In this document: piece by piece, positions 1 through 8,945 of the stretch
Numbering within the stretch: the first letter of the stretch is position 1
Layout of the letters: the number at the start of each line of letters is the position of its first letter
From: Phoronis ovalis
Lineage: Eukaryota; Phoronida; Phoronidae
Direction: 5' to 3'
NCBI GenBank assembly: GCA_028565635.1
Contig: JAOXYB010063267.1
Location: 1 to 10,469 of the forward strand
DNA length: 10,469 bases
Made by a program: the position numbers and the translations under genes
Notes under the pieces: model-generated
The model's input: only the letters and a program-made list of their open reading frames with translations
Databases searched by the model: none
Told to the model about the DNA's origin: nothing

Positions 1-191
1 TTTCATTAAAAATCGACGAGAAAAGTGAGAATTTATTTTGTAAATTTATTCCAAAGAATATGGCCAAGCAGAATTCAAAAAAAAGAAAATATCAATATTT
101 TTTGCAAGTTACAGTATGTTAACGGTTCTCGCCACATTAAGAAGTTTAAAATTAACACTTTAGCGTTTTCTAATAATACACATACACCCAC
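1..191 (-). other. RAP1 intron 5 (partial)
   Basis: This starts with the GTGGGTG donor at 191 and runs off the left edge. No acceptor followed by a helix-3-like peptide was seen in either strand reading. The open frame on the plus strand (25-375) crosses exon 5 in antisense and is a shadow. Confidence 0.75.
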
Positions 192-306
192 CTTCTTCAT
201 TTCCATGTCTTTCCACATGACATTTCCACCAGTTGTTGCACTAAATGAATTATCTAATAAGTATCGAATGATGTTCATGTCTTCGCTCAACAAGTACTGC
301 CTTCGC
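192..306 (-). CDS. TERF2IP: RAP1 exon 5: first two helices of the RAP1-type Myb domain
   Basis: A 115-base exon. The acceptor tract ends CAACAATGTACAG at 307, and the donor is AAGAAG then GTGGGTG at 191. One base finishes a split codon, then 38 codons follow and the exon ends in phase 0. It encodes RRQYLLSEDMNIIRYLLDN, a spacer with a GG pair, and NVMWKDMEMKK. This matches the RAP1 Myb domain: a Ser/Thr-x-x-Asp start to helix 1, then G-N-x-x-W in helix 2. Helix 3 must be on a further exon beyond position 1; nothing in 1-190 reads like it. An open frame on this strand extends about 65 bases beyond each splice site, but the extra sequence is AT-rich and unlike the family, so it is intron. Confidence 0.88.
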
Positions 307-3300
307 CTGTACATTGTTGACAAAAAATATGAAAACAAAAAATATGTGAATTTGTATCTTTTACGAGCCACCTGACTGCAAAATAACCCATTCGATTAAT
401 ATCTAAATTCAGCAACAACTTTAGGTATCATCTCAAAAGTTTTCACAATGACCACAACATATAGTGTTTCGTATAGGGGGCAGGGGGTTAAAATCTCCCT
501 ACATTTATGGTTTAGTGCGAAATGAAAAAATCATGCCTATATACAATATTTAAAATCATTCCTTTAATGCACCCCCGTTTGAAATAGTAAACGCGCCCCC
601 GTCACACCACCCCCTTTGAAACAGAAAGAATTTTTTTTTGTTTACGGCACTTATTCTGGGCGTAGTGGTACAATATTTTTTATTTTGCTTGTCAATTTTT
701 ATCTTGTAGCATGGAGACGTTTCAGTGACCTTTTTCGATTACTGAACTGATATTTTTCTCTCGCATCCCCCTTTCGAAAGTGTCTGATTTCACTCTTGAA
801 ATTGGTTGTCAGTTTTTACACGTGCGTGACGTCCAAATCTCACTAACCCCCATATGTTTGACCAGGGGGGGTGGGGGTAATTCCTATACGAAACACTATA
901 CGTTTGTGGTCATTGTGATAACTTTTGAGATGATCCCTAATGATTGCAAAACAATGCAAAAATAGATCAGATTATAAGCTGATGTGGTTTCACTAACTAT
1001 CAAGTATGTTTAAACAATAAATTTTATATGTTGGCTTTCATCTATAATTTTTATTGTTTTCTTTTACGTGGAAATGCAAGATCATAATATTCAACAGTTT
1101 AACTCTGGAATCAAAGCATGATTTGTACTTTTTATTTTCATACTTTGGATACACTAATTCCACAAACAATCTAATAACCTTCTTTGCAAAAGGTGGATGA
1201 AGCTGATAATGGAATAGTGATACCGACCCTTTCCTATCTTTTGCATCCACATGCACTGTTGTTATATTAACCGAACTCATGCCAGTTTCAATATCAAAAT
1301 CAACGTCATCATCAGGGAGTCGATGTTTGCTAGGGCGATGACTGTCAGCTTTGTCGCCCACTGTGCACCTATAATGAACAAAAATGAATTTTAACGTAAA
1401 AATTATTAACAACATGCAATGATGATTACAGTTCAATACAACTTAATTTTCAAACTTTCGGCATAGTGTTTCATTCAAATGCCTGACGCCTAAAGTTCAA
1501 AAACAATATACTTAACAAGAACAAAGAAAAATTTCAAACGATTGAGAGAACATATTTTTTGGAGACCTCTGTTTGAAGATAATTTTAGCCAACTTTTCAA
1601 TTTTGTAGCCCGAAGGAGCTTGGAGTTACATCCAACTTATAGACTTTGTTTTCAACATAAATGCTAGAGATAACGGTACGTTTACACTAGTTATTAGACA
1701 GCAATTAGCAAATGTAACAAATTTAAGCTTTATTTATACACCACAATTCTGCCTGGGAATCTTACAAGAATAAAGAAACTGCTTTGGACTGTTCCATTAA
1801 AAATTATAACTGTATCTGAACAATAGCATAATTATGGGGGCGGTAAGCAATATTAAGGTTTCTTACAACTGATAGGAAAAGAATTAAATTGCTGGCAAGA
1901 TAATTTTGCTTGGTTTTACCATAACAAACTCTAAACTGAAAGTGGCACTTTTCAGCAGTGTTTTCAAACACTGCGCTTGCGCTTATCAATTTACAAGTGT
2001 TATTCCATATACTATATCTATATCCAATGCAGGATCAATGCTGAAACGAGAACAGTATTCTCTCTTATAATCACCCACTGGTGACTAATAAATCAGTAAT
2101 GCTTAGCGTGGATACAGCAAGTCTAACTAGACAAGACAGACTGGATACATAATGCAATGATCATAAACCATTGCTTAAGTTTCATATATATGTAAAGCAT
2201 TCTTCAATTATTAGCGAGTCAAGTTACATGTATGTATAACCTGTATGGTTCGCTATCTAATAGTTCATTTGCATGGACACAGTCTTCGATGTATGACGAG
2301 CAATAAACGTCATCACTACACACCAAGCTTCCATCTTCAGCAAGCCTACAGGGAAATGAAATATTTCAATTCCAAACAGTAAAAGCACTATGCATTATCA
2401 TAATAAAGCACATATAAAAGGCACTTTATAGAAAATAATGATTTACTTTCTGGTGAACTGAGAACGAAACTGAGAAAAAGTCATTACCTTCCAAACATTA
2501 CAAATTCAATGAAGTATTTATAACATGTATGCAACAAACAAACTTTTGTACTCAAACTTACCTAATTGCACCTGGAACATTGCTAGAAGTACATATACCA
2601 CCACCATGCTGTAAAGCAATCATCCCCTTTAATCATTATGTTATCAATCTGCTTCTTAAACTAATAAGAACAAAAAAACATTAAAGAGGAGCCTCCATGG
2701 AAATTGTGTGTCACAGATAGTGATGTCTATATAGCTATACAGGCAACAGTATGTGTGTGTAACAAACTCAAAACATAAAAAGTTTCTGGAAAGTGATCTG
2801 CATCGTCGGTAAGATAATAATGATATATCTACTGCAAAAAATTTACTTTTGATTTTTGACATACACTTTTTGCAACGTATTCTCCTTCAGTCACATTTTT
2901 CACTTTGTGTTTTAACTTTACATTATATTTGTTTACTATCTGTGATAGAGAACAGTTTTACCACAGAATATGATGGGCAAGCATGAAGTGGAAGAATCCA
3001 GATTTTTTTTTTGTAATATGATCCCACCACACATGACTATGAAATGACTATTAATCCAAATGTGTCGATTTTTATTGTTCTGTCCACAACAGAATTTTTC
3101 GTTGTCATAATACAGCGCCAAAACGCAGTAGTTTGTATATGCAGCAGAACACAATTCACAAATGTATTGTAATATTTGATTGACATTGATTTGAATTAAA
3201 ACGGAAAGTCCCACCACACTCCCCCAACCAAACTGTAGAATTAAGTCCCGGGGAGTAGTTCAGAATCTTTTTAAATCAATAAGACATATTCCAAATATGC

Positions 3301-3415
3301 TTACTTCTATAAGCTGTCTTATCGTTATTCTCGATTTACACGGCCTCATGTAGTATTTCAACGGTTCTCCGTCTTCGTGTGTAAATAACACGGAACTATG
3401 AGAAAATGCCGCCAT
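192..3415 (-). CDS. TERF2IP: RAP1 / TERF2IP homologue, shelterin subunit (5' part, five exons, partial)
   Basis: Spliced coding region join of 3305-3415, 2562-2608, 2241-2345, 1144(or 1228)-1368 and 192-306, read leftwards; the 3' part is outside the window. Known role of the family: RAP1 binds TRF2 at telomeres, suppresses homology-directed repair at chromosome ends, and has extratelomeric roles in transcription and NF-kB signalling. Seen: residues 1-88 form a BRCT domain with HSSVLF near the start, YYMRP, the HGGG turn, and SSYIEDC followed by EPYR. Each matches the same place in vertebrate TERF2IP (HSS.LF, FYVRP, HGGG, YI.DC, AYR). After an acidic linker comes the first part of the RAP1 Myb domain (SEDMNIIRYLL, then GGNVMWKDME). 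All junctions have GT and AG, and reading phase is kept across exons 1-2-3-4. The coiled region and the RCT domain that binds TRF2 are not in the window. Identity is by recognition of the domain pattern, not by a search. Alternatives are unlikely, since BRCT followed by this Myb type is specific to RAP1. Confidence 0.9.
424..477 (+). repeat. Left terminal inverted repeat of the MITE
   Basis: This 54-base arm is about 93 percent identical to the reverse complement of 883-937. By eye there are roughly three substitutions and one single-base indel. It runs from GGTATCATC to TTTCGTATAGG and is followed at once by a G-rich tract. Confidence 0.85.
883..937 (-). repeat. Right terminal inverted repeat of the MITE
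   Basis: This 55-base arm, read on the minus strand, begins GGGATCATCTCAAAAG and ends TTTCGTATAGG. It differs from the left arm at the third base, at one base in the TTTTCAC/TTATCAC segment, and by a small change in the middle. On its inner side on the plus strand is another G-rich tract (865-877). Confidence 0.85.
1144..1368 (-). CDS. TERF2IP: RAP1 exon 4: acidic linker between BRCT and Myb (3' end uncertain)
   Basis: The acceptor TTGTTCATTATAG ends at 1369. The first exon base completes Arg88, followed by CTVGDKADSHRPSKHRLP and the acidic run DDDVDFDIETG (about residues 107-117), the sort of hydrophilic linker that separates BRCT from Myb in RAP1. The frame stays open to a TGA at 1038-1040. 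Exon 5 starts with one base of a split codon, so exon 4 should end with two spare bases. Two donors fit. GTATGA at 1143 gives a 225-base exon ending at Lys163. GTCGGT at 1227 gives a 141-base exon (1228-1368) ending at Gly135. The first has the better +3 base; the second gives a more hydrophilic linker, without the LFVELVYP stretch. The coordinates given use the 1143 donor. An extra exon between this one and exon 5 is not excluded. Confidence 0.75.
1369..2240 (-). other. RAP1 intron 3
   Basis: An 872-base intron between the BRCT end exon and the linker exon, GT at 2240 and AG at 1370-1369. It is AT-rich and contains no repeat or embedded gene that I can recognise. The small frame at 1804-1989 on the minus strand has no coding character. 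Confidence 0.85.
2241..2345 (-). CDS. TERF2IP: RAP1 exon 3: C-terminal half of BRCT
   Basis: A 105-base exon. The acceptor TTTCCCTGTAG ends at 2346 and the donor is ATACAG then GTTATAC at 2240. Its first base completes Arg53 and its last two bases begin Arg88, so it is phase-compatible on both sides. It encodes LAEDGSLVCSDD, then VYCSSYIEDCVHANELL, then DSEPYR. The YIEDC block is the position of the last BRCT helix, where many BRCT domains have a Trp; RAP1 proteins have Tyr here, as does this one. The four cysteines look like those of an extracellular module at first glance, but the joined reading shows a BRCT domain. Confidence 0.92.
2346..2561 (-). other. RAP1 intron 2
   Basis: A 216-base intron with a strong donor (GTAAGTTTG at 2561) and acceptor (CCCTGTAG). 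Nothing else is seen in it. Confidence 0.9.
2562..2608 (-). CDS. TERF2IP: RAP1 exon 2: BRCT HGGG segment
   Basis: A 47-base exon. The acceptor is a pyrimidine-containing tract ending TTGCTTTACAG just above 2608, and the donor is TTAG then GTAAGTTTG at 2561. It starts on a codon boundary, matching the phase 0 end of exon 1, and encodes residues 38-52 (HGGGICTSSNVPGAI) plus the first two bases of Arg53. The HGGG motif is the conserved glycine turn of the BRCT domain and sits in the same place as in vertebrate RAP1, followed by a PGA motif that is also shared. An open run this short would be missed without the splice signals. Confidence 0.92.
2609..3304 (-). other. RAP1 intron 1
   Basis: A 696-base intron from GTAAGC at 3304 to TTTACAG at 2609. 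The open frames within it on the minus strand (2656-2862 and 2936-3217) are AT-rich, lack compatible splice signals, and are not needed for the continuous BRCT reading, so they are treated as chance. Confidence 0.88.
3305..3415 (-). CDS. TERF2IP: RAP1 exon 1: start codon and N-terminal half of BRCT
   Basis: This exon encodes residues 1-37, beginning MAAFSHSSVLF and ending with ITIRQLIE, in 111 bases that end on a codon boundary (phase 0). The start ATG at 3415-3413 has a strong context, with A at -3 and G at +4. It gives an N-terminus of the expected kind, slightly shorter than the human one before the shared HSS.LF block. The donor at 3304-3303 reads GAA then GTAAGC, a good consensus. The exon contains first-strand residues and the YYMRP segment of the BRCT fold. 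It is too short and too interrupted by introns to be seen as a long open frame. The upstream frame has no nearby stop, so the 5' end of the transcript is not defined. Confidence 0.92.
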
Positions 3416-3500
3416 TGTGCCACTTTGAAATTTTAACAGGAAGTAGTTCCATACTAAGTATCCATTCGAAGAATTTGAAAAAGCCGCAGATAATTCTCTT
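3416..3500 (-). promoter_or_regulatory. Presumed 5' UTR and promoter-proximal region of RAP1
   Basis: This is the sequence directly upstream of the RAP1 start codon. It has no obvious TATA box at a sensible distance. At 3436-3445 the plus strand reads ACAGGAAGTA, a match to the ETS-family core GGAAGT, which is common near starts of housekeeping genes. The assignment is inference from position and one short motif; the transcription start cannot be located. Confidence 0.35.
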
Positions 3501-4040
3501 GAGGGGAGAAAAAAGGAATTTGATAGCTAAGCTTATTACATCTATATTCACAGTAAAACGTATTAATTTTTACTCTTAAAATTTAGATGAGGTAGATAAT
3601 AACGACAGATCTGGCGTCACCTGGTGGCAGAATATTTCAAGACTGGGTGGGTCAACAACCTGATTAATAGTGGGACTCACAGCACATGGCCATGCATGCA
3701 GGTCGTGTAGGTACAATTAACGAATGATATCACAAATACTCCTAATAAACACTGCGGCATTAATCACGGAAAAGCCTCCAACTGTACAGTTCTAATTTAG
3801 TCCTGAGTTTAGTTCTCAAATTGTAATTAAATGATAACTAGAAAAACAGTTTATATATTTTTACGCACGTTTTTTTTAAGTCTGAAAATTGTTTTTCAAC
3901 TCAGAACTGGAAACTTTTTCATCATGACATATAGAAGTTGGAGATGCTATGTTTTAACTTGAAACTTCTGTGTTTTGAAGAAAAATTGGTTTTGTTAAAC
4001 AAATAAAACGTGAAAGAATTTAAGTATACGGATATTAATT
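3501..4040. other. Intergenic, nothing recognised apart from the CTCF-like motif
   Basis: This lies between the RAP1 upstream region and the next GC-richer patch. It holds short palindromes around 3687-3702 (GGCCATGCATGC) but no exon with paired splice signals on either strand and no repeat with a partner in the window. Confidence 0.6.
3616..3630 (+). promoter_or_regulatory. CTCF-like motif upstream of RAP1
   Basis: GTCACCTGGTGGCAG resembles the core of the CTCF consensus, with a TGGCAG end. It sits about 200 bases upstream of the RAP1 start codon. A single short match in 10 kb can arise by chance, so confidence is low. Confidence 0.25.
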
Positions 4041-4425
4041 CATGCAGCCCGGCGGGTGACCGGAATATTTTGGGTAGGGGAGGGTAAAATTATCGGACCA
4101 GCTTTATATTAAACACTATCGAAATATGCATGCGCCCCACCAAAAATTCAGAAATATACGTTCTTCTCCTATACCATATGTTGTACAAAAATATGATATA
4201 CTGGCAATTAATATTGTCTATGAAAATAAGTACCTTCCCAACAGATCTTGTGACTAGGCCTCAAAAATCCTACCCAACATGCTATAAAAAGGCCATAAAA
4301 ATTTATCCAGTTACAATCTCAGTCATTCTTCAAAAAAGGCGGTGCATACCCTTCATCCTTAGTCACATACTAAGCGCATCCTCAGTGTCATGCAGTATCA
4401 AAACAAATGGTCTAATATAAATACG
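4041..4425. mobile_element. Possible worn mobile-element fragment
   Basis: A patch with abrupt higher-GC, G-run and C-run sequence (CCCGGCGGGTGACCGG, GGGTAGGGGAGGG, GCATGCGCCCC) inside AT-rich DNA, in the same style as the confirmed repeats elsewhere in the window. It contains an open frame of 96 codons (4130-4420, plus strand) whose product has no recognisable domain and no splice or start context that stands out. No terminal repeats or target duplication were found, so this rests on composition alone. Confidence 0.25.
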
Positions 4426-7400
4426 CTTGAAGTACCTGTTTCATTATGTTTTAACAAATGAGGCTAGACGGACCTGTTCATCTACATTCCGCTTAAATTA
4501 GATAATAAATTAAATGAAAGTAAACTTAAATATTTGCTAAACATGCTACAAACATTAATTTTACATTCATTTTCTTCTTTATTTATTTTTTAAAAATCTG
4601 ATACTCTTACAGTCCAGAGATTCTGCTGTACTATAAATGTTAATTGCGCACATCTGGTACGCTTTTAAAAAACATGCTGGAAAAATTTAAATTTAATATT
4701 ATTTGCAAAATGTAGACCAGGCAACCTATTTTATAAATATACCAACTGGTATATATGAATGCAAATAAGTTCAAACAGTGCTTCTGATATAACTTAGCTG
4801 ACTATGGAGCAATACAGTTCAATCTTACCAGTATAAATTGTGTATATATTATAAAGACATCTTCTTATTACGATGCTGGTGATGAAAATAATTGCCCCTT
4901 AGACTATTGATTGTTTTCATGGCTGGCTAGAGGATGTGTTTGTAAGCTTAAAATTCTTTGTTCTGTTGTGGACTAACTTATTTTGTGCTTGAATAATTAT
5001 ATTTTTTGCAAATCTAATGTAGTGCCAGCTTTCTTTGTGTATATATGATAATTAATTTATCTCATCTTTTCAAGATAATCATAAAATGCAACTTTGCCCA
5101 CTGTATCGTTGCAATTCAAAAGATAATACATTTAAAAGGTGATGTTTACTAAACTCCTGTTAACAGCTGAGATAAGGGTACATATTCCCACTAATATACA
5201 TCAACAGCAGACAAAGCAAGGACGATTCTATTAATTGTCTGGGATTAAAAATCTCTTAATATTCCTTTTCATCAAGTGAATGTGGAAGTATAGACTTGCA
5301 CAAGTCTAAAATGATAATTTTTTTGAGAATGTTATTAATATTATGTTTCATAATCATTAAAACATGAATTTTATTTATTACTTTACATTTTGAAGTTTTG
5401 ATTTTTTTTTATCAAATTAGGCCATATATAAAACAAGGGTATATATAAACACTGAAATTATGATATTTTATGTTGTATAAACATTTTCTCCAACTAAATA
5501 ACTAAAAATATGATATCTTGTGCTGTGAAAATAAAATATTTCAAGTTGGCCAGGCAGACTTGAGCCAGTCTAGTGGTAGTCTCTAACATAGACTATATAC
5601 TTTATAAATGTACTAAATAAACTATAAACTAGAAAAAGTCAAAAATTTGTTTTAAAATTAATAGTGCATATTGCATATAGGGATAGAAATTTATATAGGG
5701 ATTTAAACTCAATTTTTAACAAAAATGAATTTAAGAAAATACAACAAGGGTCTAAACTTAGACTAGTCTAGTGGAAGTAGTATGCATGGTTTGAGTTGCC
5801 ATATAATGTTTATTCTAGATTTACATTTTTGTGAACCATAATTGATTGCGATTCTTAGACAAGGGCTATTTAAGGTTAGTTTTAAAAATATGACATTTAA
5901 AAAAAAATAGCAGAGACTAATGAAAACTTGTCATTCATAATTAATGTGTATTCACATTTTGTTATAAATGAGCAATTACTGATCATGCCCTCCTAGTATA
6001 CAAATAGTGACATATTAAGAAGTTGGTTTTTATTACTAGTTTAAATAATTAGCATGTTTACATGTCTTTTACTGCATGAAAACAATGAATAATCAACACA
6101 TGAACTTTATGAATTGTTAATTAATTAAACATAAATTATTGTAAATAAAAATAGTAACATGCGATTAAACATGTGCCTATTGTTACTGCTTAAAAAAATT
6201 CTCAGATTTCAATGAAATATGCATCTGTGTCATGATTCCAGTAATGGTTGGTCAATTAATAAATGTGGAATTCTAACTTGATATTTTTTACATATATATG
6301 AAATTAAATAAAAAAATTGTACCAAACAAAGTTGAAATAATCTATGGACAGTTTTTCATTAAAAAATCTTAAGAAGAGGTGCATATTTTCATATATATTT
6401 CCACTCGATGCTTTTGCACCTGCGTACATGTATTACCTTAACACCCCTACTCTATATAGTTAACCCTACCCATAGTAGAATTATAGAATCCAAAGTTGGT
6501 GTATATATAAACTAAGGTTATGTCCTGCAACAAGAGTTCATATTATTATTATAAAATTATAATTTACTGGGTAATATATGATACTTGAAAGCTGTGGTTA
6601 TAGCAATCACTCAATAATTTGGTAAGTTTAAAAAAAATATATATATAGTAACTGTTACGGCTTGAGGCATTCAAGCAATACATATCCATTCATAACAAAT
6701 TTTGGTACCTAGATTTAATGCAAATATACAACATTTAATTTTTGACTTTTGATATATGCAATTCTGATTGAATATCGGCTTCAGGATCGAATTGGGTTGC
6801 AGGTAAAATAGACTTTTGTAGCTCATATAGTAAACATTCTATGAGCAGTGCAAGAGATGGCATCTTCAAAGTGATTTCTAGGTGACACATTTCAGTTCTA
6901 TAAATATGTGCTAGCTAAATTTAGTATTGGAAAGAATTATGAATAGTTTTACCCACAAGTTACAATTGTTGAAAGGCTACATGGCACATAACCACAGGCA
7001 GTCAGAAGGATATTGATTCACCAATTTTTTTGTCTAGGTTTCACAATTAGTTCCCTCAGTGGTTCAGGTATTTTTTTACTACAAGCTGCTAGTTTAGTGA
7101 TGGTGGTTAAAAAATAAATTTTGTTAACTAAATTTAGAAAATGTTGTTATTGCGCCATTTGAAAGTTGTCTTTTCTTGTGTTCCTCATGTGACATGTACT
7201 TAATAAATGTTTATCAAAAACAAGATTATTATTTGCAGTTATGCTTAAATAGTTCATACCAGTATAAGTCAGTGTTTCAACATTATATGTTTATGGTTAT
7301 TAAAATCTGCTTGAACTTTTAATGACATTATTGAAGATAAAATACGAAAATTGATATTTTTAGCAAAATTTCATTTTCATTTATAAAGTTTGCTTGCTGG

Positions 7401-8777
7401 TAAATCTAGATAAACCTGCTTATACAGACATCCAGTAATTCCTGGTGATATCTCCATGGGCATGGAGTCCTTTTGTTTAGTTTTTAAATCCTTATAGTAT
7501 GTTTTTGGAATTCCTCAACATTGTGCTTTTGTTTGCTGAGTGGTAAAGAAATTGTCAAACATCATTTTAGCCCAAATTTGTTTATTTGGAAAGAGTGTAT
7601 GCTATAACAAGCATATATTATTAGTAATCCAATACCTGTTATGATTCGAAATACCTGCAGAAGTGTTTACTAACATAGCAAGTACCTTATTATTATAAAC
7701 ATATCACAAAGTTCAGGTGTTCAATGGAAGGTGAATGTCCACTTAACTTTTGTATTGCATAATAAACAATACAACAACCTCAGTACTGAGATACTGACAT
7801 ACAGGAGTATAATATTAAAAACTCAACAGAATTAACGATTGCAAAGCTGAAAAATGATTTCTGAAACAAAACATATTTCTTATCTTTTTGTTTAGAAAGG
7901 AATTGTTTTTATAGTCAGATTTTTAATCATCTGTATAGATAAAAAAAGCTGTAAGTCTGACGGGTAGACTGTTTGATCCAGCTTGTCCACAACTATGTTA
8001 ACTACTGAACTGAAATACATGTACAACACTGATTGCTATATTATGGTAACTATGTCTGTTATTTTAAGCCGCACAATGTTATATTTTCACTTTTTTGTTT
8101 GCAAAAATCACCACAGTATAGGAAATCGAAATTGCACAGGAAATATTTTACTAGGCCGGCCATCTTAAAAAGCAACAATCAGTCTATTTGATTGTGACAA
8201 AATTATCTCAATTCTAAGTTCCTATCATAAAATGTTATCATTCAAAATGTTCAAGATTTAGTTGAGCATTAATTTTTGTAGACTTTGAGCCTTTTTAGCA
8301 GTGTATTAAAGATCAATGGAGTTAATTGTAGTTGAAAATGACAATAATAGCTAGATCTAGTGTACCAGTCTTTTTTGTAACTCTCATTTTCAGCATTAGG
8401 TGGCAAACCTGTTTATATTCGGTATGGAATAGGAATGAGTCTAATTTTAAAGCAATAATACAATCATACTTAATTTTTTAATAATTTATCCATATTTTAT
8501 GATCATAATTTCTATTTTTATCTTGGAATGTGAAAGATAAACATGCTTGGTTCAGTGGTTATCTTGAATTTTGACAGACACTTGAGATAAAAGGAAATTT
8601 ATGTGCTTTTAAACAAAGAAAGAGTTGTCACAATCCTCACACACTGAGCAAGTAAAACATTGAATTTAAGAATATATTGTCGCATTGGTAAGAACAATAA
8701 ATAAGCTGTTTTTGTTTTAACTAATACAAGAGAAAACAACAAAATAAATAAAAAGTAGATTGTCTTGTAGAAAATAA
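4426..8777. other. Long AT-rich gene-free region
   Basis: More than 4 kb of AT-rich DNA with stops in all frames. Isolated acceptor-like and donor-like words occur (for example near 6780, 7036, 7428 and 8393), but none pairs with another exon in phase. There are short hairpins, such as 5291-5308 with 8-base arms, and AT microsatellite-like runs. No tRNA or other structured RNA gene was identified. It could be intergenic, or a long intron of a gene whose exons lie outside the window. Confidence 0.55.
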
Positions 8778-8945
8778 ACCAGGGGGGGGGTGGGGGACTC
8801 AAATAAAATGTGGGTAATCATGCACATTAATGACCTCAAAGAAGCCTCTAACCACTTCGTGAAGGGGGTTTGAAAAAGTGACCCTGGCATAATCAAGACC
8901 TGTATCGAAATTGGTACCCTGCCTAATACGGATATTTTTTGATGA
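8778..8945. mobile_element. Possible transposon fragment with G-rich tract
   Basis: It starts with ACCAGGGGGGGGGTGGGGG, nearly the same tract as at 861-877 in the MITE interior. The tract is followed by a stretch less AT-rich than its surroundings, with AAGGGGGTTTGAAAAAGTG at 8862-8880. The two tracts have different flanks, so common origin is not shown. The minus-strand open frame of 80 codons over this stretch has no recognisable domain. No ends were defined. Confidence 0.3.

Larger units (their letters stand above)
424..937. mobile_element. MITE-like non-autonomous DNA transposon with TA target duplication
   Basis: A 514-base element bounded by inverted copies of a roughly 54-base sequence beginning GG(T/G)ATCATCTCAAAAG. 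The outermost bases on both sides are TA (422-423 and 938-939), the target duplication expected of Tc1/mariner-type insertion. No transposase frame exists inside; the open frame at 780-965 runs through the right terminal repeat and is not coding. The interior has several C-runs and G-runs, unlike the AT-rich host DNA. The superfamily is inferred from the TA duplication only. The element lies within an intron and leaves the RAP1 exons intact. Confidence 0.8.
307..1143 (-). other. RAP1 intron 4
   Basis: Intron between the linker exon and the Myb exon, 837 bases if the donor at 1143 is used or 921 if the donor at 1227 is used. It hosts the MITE-like element at 424-937. Outside that element it is plain AT-rich sequence, with an AATAAA on the minus strand at 1055-1050. 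Confidence 0.7.

Noticed and set aside
25-375. A 116-codon plus-strand open frame at the left edge.
   Set aside because: It is antisense to RAP1 exon 5 and its flanking intron sequence, with no domain. Its KYENKKY words also occur by chance in the linker frame on the other strand near 1130.
2241-2345. A cysteine-rich extracellular module reading of exon 3 (C..D..C.....C).
   Set aside because: After joining to exons 1 and 2 the segment fits the end of the RAP1 BRCT domain, with no signal peptide.
4858-4911. A plus-strand peptide-like run (SSYYDAGDENNCPLDY then stop) that looks like the end of a coding exon.
   Set aside because: The AG before it has a poor pyrimidine tract and no upstream exon with a matching phase was found; a run this short is expected by chance.
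5560-5800. Two short tRNA A-box-like words (AGTCTAGTGG near 5568 and 5766), suggesting a tRNA-derived SINE.
   Set aside because: No proper B box at the right spacing, no cloverleaf, and similarity between the two sites does not extend; the second site is also explained by a 12-base palindrome.
6782-6812. An 18-base microexon candidate between CGGCTTCAG and GTAAAATAG on the plus strand.
   Set aside because: The pyrimidine tract is weak and there is no flanking gene to join it to.
7428-7480. A plus-strand open stretch reading HPVIPGDISMGMESF after a TATACAG acceptor.
   Set aside because: Ends soon in a stop, lacks a clear donor, and matches no family I know.
8380-8412. A plus-strand mini-exon candidate: CTCTCATTTTCAG acceptor, then a frame reading LGGKPVYIR, then GTATGG.
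   Set aside because: Good acceptor, but only about 29 bases, with no partner exon on either side in the window and no family recognised.
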